Source: Euglena gracilis
Taxonomy: Eukaryota; Euglenida; Euglenophyceae; Euglenales
Assembly (NCBI GenBank): GCA_039621445.1
Contig: CP154954.1
Span: 40,045,572 to 40,109,571 of the forward strand
Reading direction: 5' to 3'
DNA: 64,000 nucleotides
Shown here: piece by piece, positions 57,301 to 64,000 of the stretch
Position numbering within the stretch: position 1 is the first letter of the stretch
How the letters are laid out: each line of letters opens with the position of its first letter
Notes under the pieces: model-generated
Database searches by the model: none
Seen by the model: the letters and a program-made list of their open reading frames with translations, nothing else
Told to the model about the DNA's origin: nothing
Made by a program: the position numbers and the translations under genes

Positions 57301-57788
57301 CCAATGCAGTGGCATAGCAAGTTGGACCGCGCGAAGCGCTGGACCGAAAAAAAAATGCCCTCATGCTGGCCAAAAATGCCGAGTTTAGAAAGCATGCGAA
57401 AGATCCGGTAAAAAAAAACGGTGCAAAGTGCCGGAGGGAGAAAAAAACTGACCCTTGGAAGCTGCCCCTTTTCTCAATTGCACCTGCACGGAAAAATGCA
57501 TAGGTTCATCAGCGCATCACTGAAACTGCAGATGATGGTGGTGTGGGGTGGCCATTATGTGACCAATTTCAAACTCCCGAGACTTGTTGTTGGTATTTTC
57601 GGGTTGCTTTCGCTCAAAAGGATCAGATTTGTGACCTTAAGTGGCCCAAAGAAAATATGGCCCAGGATGCGAATCAGAGCACGCGTGTTGTTTCACTGGC
57701 ACACTCCAGATGCGGAGCTTCTGCACGGTGCTGTTCCCCCTCAGCACCTCGCCCAGGTGTGCTGCTCCATTCACGCCAAAGCCCAGGT
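42932..57788 (-). CDS. Leucine-rich-repeat (RNI-like) protein, one repeat per exon, 5' end not found
   Basis: Minus-strand exons: 57788-57705, 57204-57121, 56549-56466, 52938-52855, 51467-51384, about 48362-48279 (degenerate), 46845-46762, 46526-46443, and the last exon 43026-42932 with a stop. All but the last are 84 bp, begin and end in the same phase, and encode one 28-residue repeat of the type (G/D)-N-x-I-G-P-E-G-A-R-H-L-A-x-A-L-x-x-N-x-T-L-Q-E-I-Y-L. The last exon reads NGINRQLLDLIKEQV, a typical C-terminal cap. The pattern is that of ribonuclease-inhibitor-like repeats (NLR, NOD or flagellar/regulatory proteins), which are used for protein binding. No N-terminal domain is visible, so function is unknown. 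A Tc1-like element sits in the last intron and microsatellites in others. More exons may have been missed between 53 and 56 kb and above 57.8 kb. Confidence 0.78.
44378..45987 (+). mobile_element. Tc1/mariner element with about 70-bp inverted ends
   Basis: The element starts CAGTAGGGG and ends CCCCTACTG, and both ends are flanked by TA (44376-44377 and 45988-45989), the hallmark target site. The inverted repeats (44378 to about 44451 and about 45917-45987) differ by a 3-base gap and one substitution. Each contains two ACTACTCGTACA-type direct repeats, which may be transposase sites. The inside encodes a broken Tc1 transposase. The insertion lies in the last intron of the LRR gene. Confidence 0.92.
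44560..45849 (+). pseudogene. Tc1-type transposase, frames broken
   Basis: The ATG at 44560 opens PPKRTGPERDAQRAW and a paired-like helix-turn-helix (GGSSYGAIATAERLGRSTV) with the GGRLP that corresponds to the GRPR linker. A later frame has KPLLSQTSKRQRLEYARKH and, after a possible intron (about 45,170-45,281), TVQKPESLMIWANMKSNGA, the segment around the strand after the first catalytic Asp. The last part is WPPMPPDMNPIEHLW, containing the third acidic residue of the DDE triad, and a typical tail (SLPSCMQALIAARGGPTSY, stop at 45849). The pieces lie in different frames and the DES-like segment is not visible, so the gene is probably dead, although some breaks might be introns. Confidence 0.8.
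47092..47480. repeat. TTTTGGCCACTTTTGCC minisatellite
   Basis: More than a dozen imperfect units of about 12-20 bp of the type CTTTTGGCCACTTT and GCTGCTTTTGGCC. Similar, looser sequence is at 48,890-49,060 and 49,990-50,090. Long frames through it are repeat artefacts. Confidence 0.75.
47875..48300. repeat. Local duplication next to an LRR exon
   Basis: The block GAACTTTCTCTGAGTT...GGAAAACCGAGGGTGCGCATATATGTGTG at 47,890-47,962 recurs as GAAACTTTCTCTGAGTT...GAAAACCGAGGGTGCATATATGTGTG at 48,216-48,290. The second copy runs into the degenerate LRR exon at 48,362-48,279, and the intervening sequence is C-rich. Confidence 0.7.
48800..51240. other. Long LRR-gene intron
   Basis: No exon was found between 48,363 and 51,383. 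The intron holds TTTGGCC-type degenerate repeats (48,890-49,060, 49,990-50,090), a G/C-run hairpin cluster at 49,450-49,690 (including GGCGCTTCGCGCC near 49,573), and otherwise unassigned AT-rich sequence. Confidence 0.5.
51246..51304 (+). repeat. (GT)n microsatellite
   Basis: GCGTGCGTGCGTGCGTGT followed by an uninterrupted (GT)n of about 20 units, inside an LRR-gene intron. Confidence 0.95.
51985..52080 (+). repeat. A-rich dispersed repeat copy
   Basis: AAAACAAAGTGCAAAGAATG followed by TTTAGGAGCTCCCCAGGGC, the same A-rich tract and conserved tail seen at 24,880-25,135, 35,375-35,460 and 60,720-60,860. Confidence 0.5.
52195..52600. repeat. CAAATATAACCCCC repeat-bounded element
   Basis: CAAATACAACCCCC and AAATATAAAAAACCCC units are at 52,206-52,245, and AAATATAAAACCCCC with the inverted TTTATATTTGGGGGGTTA at 52,525-52,595. 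The inverse arrangement of the boundary units suggests one small element of about 400 bp. Confidence 0.5.
53820..53930. repeat. GGCTGG dispersed repeat copy
   Basis: GGCTGGAAAATCTGGGCTGG, then GGCTGCTGGCTGACC, CTGGAACTGGGCCTGACC and ACCAAAAAAAGTCGAA, in the same order as at 7,720-7,820. Confidence 0.65.
54494..54999. repeat. 24-bp inverted repeats flanking about 460 bp
   Basis: TAAAGTGGAGCCCCCACA starts at 54494. Its inverse with one mismatch in 24 bp ends at 54999. The interior has TTTTTGT-type runs and no gene. It could be a small foldback element, but no target duplication is evident. Confidence 0.55.
55139..55321 (+). other. Isolated small open frame
   Basis: A 60-codon frame starting with ATG at 55139 (MASFNKFYKAVDRSS) has a protein-like composition in an otherwise low-complexity region. 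It has no recognised family and no splice partner, and sits in an LRR-gene intron on the opposite strand. Chance is a real alternative. Confidence 0.15.
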
Positions 57789-59143
57789 CTGCAGGTACAT
57801 AATGTGTGGCAGGTAAACCTTCGGACCGCAGGGGGTGGTCTTGCACCCCCGGCAAGGAGAAGGCACCCCCCCCCCCGAAAGCGTAGACCAGGCTGCTCCT
57901 TTTTGCCAACCCCAGGGAGGGGGGTGCTTCTGCAATGGGGTGCTGGGCCATGGGTGTCTGCTGACCAAGCGATCAAATCTGCATCGCAACTGGAATTAAA
58001 ATTCCTTTTTGGGTTGGGAGTCGGCCAAGAATTCCAGTTGCCGTGACCAGACGGTGGACTCCCGTGCCGCTGACGGAGGAGGAAGCCAAGTCAGCCGTGA
58101 CCTTCTTTCCGGAGATAAAACCAACTCTCTTTAGGGGAAAACCACACTGCAAAACGCTGCTAGGAGGATGCCCTTTTTGGTGGAGGGCCTCCTGGCTGCC
58201 TAAAGAATGACCACCCTGGTTCAAGGACAAAGGTAGATGGCAGGAGGTCAATGGGCTGAATTTGGTCGAGCCCAATCTCCCCCTCCTGGATATGGTTCAA
58301 TGTGGTGCAGGACCTCCATACTCTCTCCCCGCACAGTGGTGGAGGCGCACACCGTTCAAATCAATGATCCAGTTTGAATATTCTGTGCACAGCAGGCTTT
58401 CAACCGCCGACAGCATGCATTCCATTGCTGAAGGAACAAGTGAGTGTGGCAAACAAGATGTTCGGAAGACGCATATGAACTCCCCCCCTGAACTGCTTCA
58501 CAACAAGGCATTTGTGCTCAAATGCAAGCCCACAAGAAACGTTGCCACAAACGAAGAAGAACGTTGCTGTTCCCTGCAAATCGTTCGGCACTACCATGTG
58601 TCTCATTCGCCCCCCCTCCAATTTACCGCTTAAGAGATGCACTGTGAGAAATGCACCAATTCTCTGAATACAGGAGTGGGGCCAAAGGCTGAAATGGAGG
58701 TGCTCCGTTGGGGGTGCGGGGAGGACCCATGGCACTGAAGAAGAGCAGGGGGGGGAACTTCGGATATTTCTCCATCTTCATCATGAAAAACGCCATCAAT
58801 GACTTCAAACCCTTTGTGTTGTCTTTCAATGTGCAGAAACAGTTTGTTTGTTTGTTTGGATGCACGACAGGCATAATTGTTCACAATCTGCACAGTGCCG
58901 CGTGAACAAAACAATAAAACGCACAACACAAAGCAAACTTTTCCTTCAAGCCATTAAAAAAATTCACCTCAGAAAAAATCCATTGTGCATCTTTGTAAGG
59001 TATGTTGCGCTTTTTCAAGGCATTTTAGGAAATAAGTTAGGGCACTTTTTGGGGGTTCTTTTGGGGGGTTACGTCGTGTATTCCTTTTCATTTCCAAATA
59101 ATATGATTTTGTGCACTCCTCCCACCCAAATAACACTGTCAGG
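57789..59143. other. Unassigned region beyond the last recognised LRR exon
   Basis: The 5' exons of the LRR gene should lie here or further right. A minus-strand block near 58,040-58,110 (SSSVSGTGVHRLVTAT) has a faint repeat-like look but no clean splice borders. No other gene is supported. Confidence 0.3.
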
Positions 59144-59189
59144 GTAGCATCACCATCATCATCATCATCATCATCATCGTCACCACCAC

Positions 59190-59233
<44 letters not shown>

Positions 59234-59253
59234 CCACCACCACCACCACCACC

Positions 59254-59287
<34 letters not shown>

Positions 59288-59294
59288 TCACCAG

Positions 59295-59353
<59 letters not shown>

Positions 59354-59373
59354 CCACCACCACCACCACCACC

Positions 59374-59405
<32 letters not shown>

Positions 59406-59413
59406 CATCATCA
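59144..59413 (+). repeat. 270-bp (CAT/CAC)n trinucleotide repeat
   Basis: Uninterrupted trinucleotide periodicity alternates blocks of ATC and ACC units (for example ACC runs at about 59,232-59,266 and 59,352-59,372). It would encode homopolymers in every frame but has no gene context. Confidence 0.95.
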
Positions 59414-62380
59414 CTATTTTCCCAAAGTTCCCACCCAAGGGGTATTATTTGGGGGGGGGGGAAGTGCTATCCTTTAATTATTTTAGACTTTTCGAAAATC
59501 CATGAGACCAAAAATAACACCCCAAAAAACCCTTTCTGGTCATTTTTCTTTTTGCAGTTTCTTGCAAAATTTGGCATTTTTTGTGAGGCCAGCTGGTCCA
59601 CAAAATCCAATTTTTCGGTCATTTATTGCCGTGAATTCTGATTTTCAACCAAATTTTTTGTCGGACAGAAATCGACATCGGTGGCCTGAAATTGGGGGCG
59701 GGTATTATTTTTTTCGGCTGAAGTCCGACCCCAAGGCAGGGTATTATTTGGGGGACGGTTAAACCGCCTGCCCCAGTTTTTTTCGACCCCCTGCCCATGG
59801 GGTGGGGGGGGGTGAAAAATAGGTTTTTCGCTCTGGATCCCCAGGATGACTTGGCCGGGCCACTTTGATGAAGACGAAGGTGCTTTGTGCTGTCCCTTTA
59901 TGCCTCGCATACTCCCTTTTGGCAAGACTGTGGAAAATGGTTCCCTTTTGGGTGAACAGCTTTGGGGGAAGTGAGGGCAATGCCCGGCAGGAAAAGGTGC
60001 TGGGAACCCGGCACAGGGGCGGGCAGCCGAGGGCACGGCACTGGGGCAAGCAGCAAGGGGCGAAGCGCTGGGGCGGGCGGGCCGGGGGCTCATATGGCCG
60101 AATACCAAATGGGGTGTCACTCTCCTATGGTTAAGACCGGGGGGGGAGGGGGGAGGGGGTCGGCACCCACCCACCGGGTCCAAGGGACCCACCCACCCCC
60201 CCTCCCCCCCGGGGGAGGGGGTCCAAGACTAAAAAAAACCACTGGTGCAAATGGATTTCTTTGGACCAGTTCCGGTGCCACAAGCCCCAGAGGTGTTGGT
60301 GTTGTCCGAAACCAGGAGGAGCCAGTCACTCCGCAATACCAGTTGCACCCCTCAGGGTTGGGGTTGGACAGAAATTGAACAATGGCGCAAGGCTGCTTGA
60401 AGACCCAGGGGGTCCTCCCACCCCACCCACCCATTTTTCGGTCAATCTTATTGCCGTGAATTCTGATTTTTCAAGATCCCCCCCGGAAACCACCCAGAAA
60501 TGGGGTTGTCTCAGGGCATTTTCAAAAAATTCTCCGGTCGAAACCCATACCCAGGCTGCTGGTCCAGGACCCCCCCAGAGGTTGTTTGGCGCCGCACCCA
60601 AGAGCCTGTGATCAAGCCTAAAATTTGCCCACTTTAGGTTGGCCATTTTTAAACTGTAGGTGGGGGTTCAAAATATCACAATTTTGGGTTGTATTCGGTG
60701 CCAACAGGGGGTAAGCACAATGGACCCTCAAAAAATGCGACACAAAAAAAGCCGCAAACAAAAACGCAAACAAAAAGCAAACAAACAAACACAAAAAGAG
60801 CGGCAGTTGCATAAATTCCTTCAGGAACTCCCAGGATATACGCTATTCAGGAGTGGACTTGAAAAATTTCACCTGTTAATATCTTTTATTGTGCAACTAT
60901 ATTCTGATGTATTTCGCTTAGATTTCGGGAATGTGCAATTTTTGGCCAAAAATAGTCCAAAGATGACAAAAATTGGCAAAAAGTTTGGTCACAGGGAAAA
61001 ATCGGGCCAAAATGTTGAATTTTTTTCGAAGTCGAAAAATTTCTAAAAAAATGGGAAAGAGAAATCGCCGGAGGAAAACAAAAACACAAAAAAAAACAAG
61101 AAAAAAAAGCAAAAAAACCCACAAATTTTGCCAATTCAAACACCACAAAAACACACAAAAAAAGTGTCTGTGTCCCTCCCCCATGGTGCCAACTGCGTCA
61201 CATGGCGCAAAGGCCTTCGATAATTAAATAATAAGAAATGGAGAACTTTGTTGGACACTTGCTCCGAATGTGAAAATGCCAAAATGAGGGGAGAATGCAA
61301 TTCAACTGCAATAACCCAGAAAAAGTAAGTTTGGGTTTCTTGCCAGAGAGGTTGAAACCAAGTTCCTAGAATCCCAGAATCGCAGAATCATGACCAGAAA
61401 ACCCCATCATATGTCTCCCTCTCAATGGCCTGGATTGAGAAAGCAGTCACTTGGAACCCAAGATTGTTGGTCCTGACCACAAAGTCAAAATTTTCGTCCC
61501 TTGAAAAACAATTTCAAAGGAGGATGGCCAAATTTTTCTCGGTTTAGGTGATCTGGGCCACTTTGGGCCATTTAGGAAATTCTCGGGAATTTTAGGGACC
61601 CCAACCCAAAAAAAAGGTCAAAATCATTTGGGCTTTCCAGGCCAATTAAGCAATAGGTCCTTCCTGCACCCCCTCGAGGGGGTGTTCTGAGTTGAAACAG
61701 AAGCCTGAATGGGACGGTCCAAGCCAAAGCGCAGCAAAAGCCTTGAATCAACAAGTTTGCCTAAAGACCCTCCCTCAAATAAAACCCCTGCCAATTTTGG
61801 CAAAAATCTAAAAAGAAGACCCTTCTAAAACTAACATGTGCAAAACGATTGTGCAAAATAATCGAAAATGGATGAGTTTTTGAAATGGTGATTTTTGGCT
61901 TATATTTTTTCTCGTTTGTTGAAACTTGGCATCTTTGGAGGCAACATTTGTTTGTTGCAAAAATCCTGCCCTTTGATTTTGGAACCTCATGGACGAAGAC
62001 CTCTTCCAGCCAATCCTTTCAGCAAAGATCCAAATGTGGACCCGTCCCAAGAATAAGATCCCCTTAATGTCCATTGGAATTTTCAAATCAAAATAAAATG
62101 TGGGATACGGTACTGCTCTGATGGTATGTGCACTCCATTTGTGTGCGTGTGGCAAAGGTTCTTTGGATCAACACCAACTGATTACAAAGCTGTAGCTTAA
62201 GTTTTCACTGTATCCTGCTGCTTTAACTTTTGGGAACCTGTCTGTCCCCACCAATTGTTTTGGCCAAGTTTTTGGAAAGAGCAGGATGAAACGTCCATGA
62301 CAGATTTACGATTGGCCCCCAAACTTGGCCCACACACAGGGAATGGGAAAGAAGGGAAAAAGAAAAGCATACCCGCCCCC
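59414..62380. other. Unassigned, repeat-derived
   Basis: TATTATTTGGGG units at about 59,443 and 59,740 may bound a small element. An A-rich dispersed repeat copy is at 60,720-60,860. GC-richer sequence with GGGGCGGGCAGCC-like units is at 60,000-60,090. (CAAAAA)-rich sequence is at 61,070-61,165. I see no gene. Confidence 0.4.
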
Positions 62381-62385
62381 CCCCC

Positions 62386-62800
62386 CGGGCAATTGTCGCG
62401 CAACAAATCGGACAGCACGGAGGGGGGTGACAATTTCCCAGGGTGACAATTTGGCCAGCACAGAGGGGGGTGACAATTGCCCGGGGGCGTCAATTGCCCG
62501 GGGACGTCAATTGCCCACCCATGTAGGCCACATTAAATCCAAATGACCAAGAACACCATCTGAAACACCAGTGAACCCGCAAAAATGCAGCTATGGTTGT
62601 GATATTGTGCAGAGCATTTGGTGAGGATCAATCGAGCCGTGCCGGCGAAAAGAAAGTTCACAAACATCTTCTGTGGGGGGGGGGGTGACAAATTGGGCAG
62701 CACAGAGGGGGGTGACAATTTCCTGGGGTGACAAATTGGCCGGCACAGCCAGGGGTGACAATTGCCCGGGGGCGTCAATTGCCCGGGGGGGGGGAGGGCG
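62386..62800. repeat. Duplicated GACAATTGCCCGGG block
   Basis: Two copies (62,386-62,515 and 62,679-62,800) of an array of GGGGTGACAATT and GACAATTGCCCGGG units, including GGCCAGCACAGAGGGGGGTG, are separated by about 165 bp of unrelated sequence. The first copy also has an inverted unit (CCCGGGCAATTGTC) at its left edge. Confidence 0.75.
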
Positions 62801-62815
62801 GGTATGGTGTTGATC

Positions 62816-64000
62816 CTGCTGATCGTCTCCCCTCCAAATGAGCACGGTGCACAGCACTACAGGGGAAAAAAATGACGTTGGGCCGTGGAGGTGCACTCAA
62901 AAGGCATCTCCTTTTTCTAAAAAAAAAATGTCATGAACGTTGCCTTTTGGCGGTCGTCCATGCATGAAAGGCATACTTAGACTACCCGCCAGCTTGGGCG
63001 GGACACAATCGCTGATGCAATATTTCAGAGTGACCACTCAACAAATCACCAAATATTAAACTCCCACCACACAATAAAAATGATCCCCCCCACCTGGAAA
63101 CCTCCATTTGAACTCAAAACAATTGAAAACCTCACAATGATTCAATCAAAAAGAGAAGCTCATTTGCAGAAGAACTGCCAGCACAAGATGTGACCAAAAA
63201 CCTTACGAAAAACTGGCTTTTTTGAAAAAATTCTGAGGCACCAAAAAAAAAAACCTGCGCAACAAATAGACCAGGGGTGAAATTGCAGCAAAAAATTGCA
63301 GTGGAGGGGGGGTTGTAAAAAGTTGCAAACGGGCCATGCCGGGGTTGCCAGGGGGTGAACACCTCTGCAGGGGGGAACGGTGAAAGAACGACAGGGGATT
63401 GTTTTAAAAACGTGAGGTCAAGTGGAGGTGACTCAGGCCAGGTCCTTAGTAAAAAAAAAAATGGATGAACGTGGGGTGTCGCCATGCCGGATTACTTAGA
63501 CTCACCCCGAGGGAATTCCCCTACTTTGCGTTGTTCGCTGATTTCGAATGCTTTTGGAGTTGCAGATTCTTCTGCTATTCATTCTTTGCAATATTCATTG
63601 TGAAGTGACCATAACTCACCACAATCAACACCCTCACCGAAACCCATAAAACTCCAAATTAAAAAATGCACAAAAGCATTCATATTCAAAAAATGACGAA
63701 TTTCCTTCCCATCAATTTTTGCCCGGGTGAGGAACCTTGGGTTTAAAATGGGAGGAATCCAATCCATTTGAAAGACCTTCTGTGAATCACTCACATTTGA
63801 AGAAAAAAAAACCTCCGCATAGCTTCTATCATCATTAGCCCAAGAATTTGAGAGCAGCCCAGCAGCCGGTGATTAATGCAGTCAAAAGGGTTCAGAGTGG
63901 TCTAATGCGCCATTGCCAGAGTTGCGGGAACCAAAATGCCAAAATGCGGGAACCAAAAATGGTTGGTGGTGGCCGGGTGCACCCACCACCAACCATAGCA
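62816..64000. other. Unassigned right end of the window
   Basis: I see no gene, RNA or element with defined ends. Sequence is AT-rich with scattered A runs. At the edge, ACCACCAACCA has an inverted neighbour (GGTTGGTGGTGG), a small hairpin at about 63,960-63,996. Confidence 0.5.

Noticed and set aside
59111-59641. Poly-serine/proline or poly-methionine open frames
   Set aside because: They are produced by the (CAT/CAC)n repeat and have no gene context.

Overview
The window comes from a nuclear genome of a unicellular eukaryote that I cannot place. Evidence for this is GT-AG introns, a SNARE gene of the VTI1 family split over six exons, a leucine-rich-repeat gene with one repeat per 84-bp exon, a Tc1/mariner element, many microsatellites and GGGTTA-type tracts. 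Coding exons are very GC-rich. The rest is repeat-dense, with long G and C runs. Most of the 64 kb is non-coding or transposon-derived, and I saw no rRNA, tRNA or CRISPR.

Layout. At 0.8-3.4 kb is a 2.6-kb element (element B) with inverted ends and a 5-bp target duplication. At 3.4-9.1 kb are GC-rich islands and dispersed repeats. At 9,146-20,214 is an 11-kb element (element A). It has 26-bp inverted ends that start like those of element B, its own 5-bp target duplication, two intron-containing genes, and about two dozen copies of a TGCGCAATTGCGC-type palindrome in its introns and spacers. At 20-28 kb are degraded repeats, including two palindromic MITEs with perfect 8-bp target duplications, one of them nested in another repeat. 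At 29.0-33.2 kb (minus) is a VTI1 SNARE gene. At 34.8-38.9 kb (minus) is a partial second VTI1 copy, with one exon split by an extra intron and no recognisable membrane anchor. At 42.9-57.8 kb (minus) is an LRR gene with eight or nine recognisable exons and a Tc1-like element in its last intron. At 58-64 kb are only repeats and unassigned sequence.

The most interesting system is elements A and B. They share the terminal sequence CTTAGGCGGC and both make 5-bp duplications (ACTTT, ACAGT). Each carries a different palindrome array: GCGCAATTGCGC in A, GCGG-N4-CCGC in B. Gene 2 of element A contains a stretch resembling the ParB/sulfiredoxin fold, and gene 1 is a large unassigned protein with a WFDNF motif. 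My hypothesis is a TIR transposon group in which an element-encoded DNA-binding protein recognises a lineage-specific palindrome array. The ends, duplications and arrays can be read directly in the sequence. The protein assignments and the functional link are inference.
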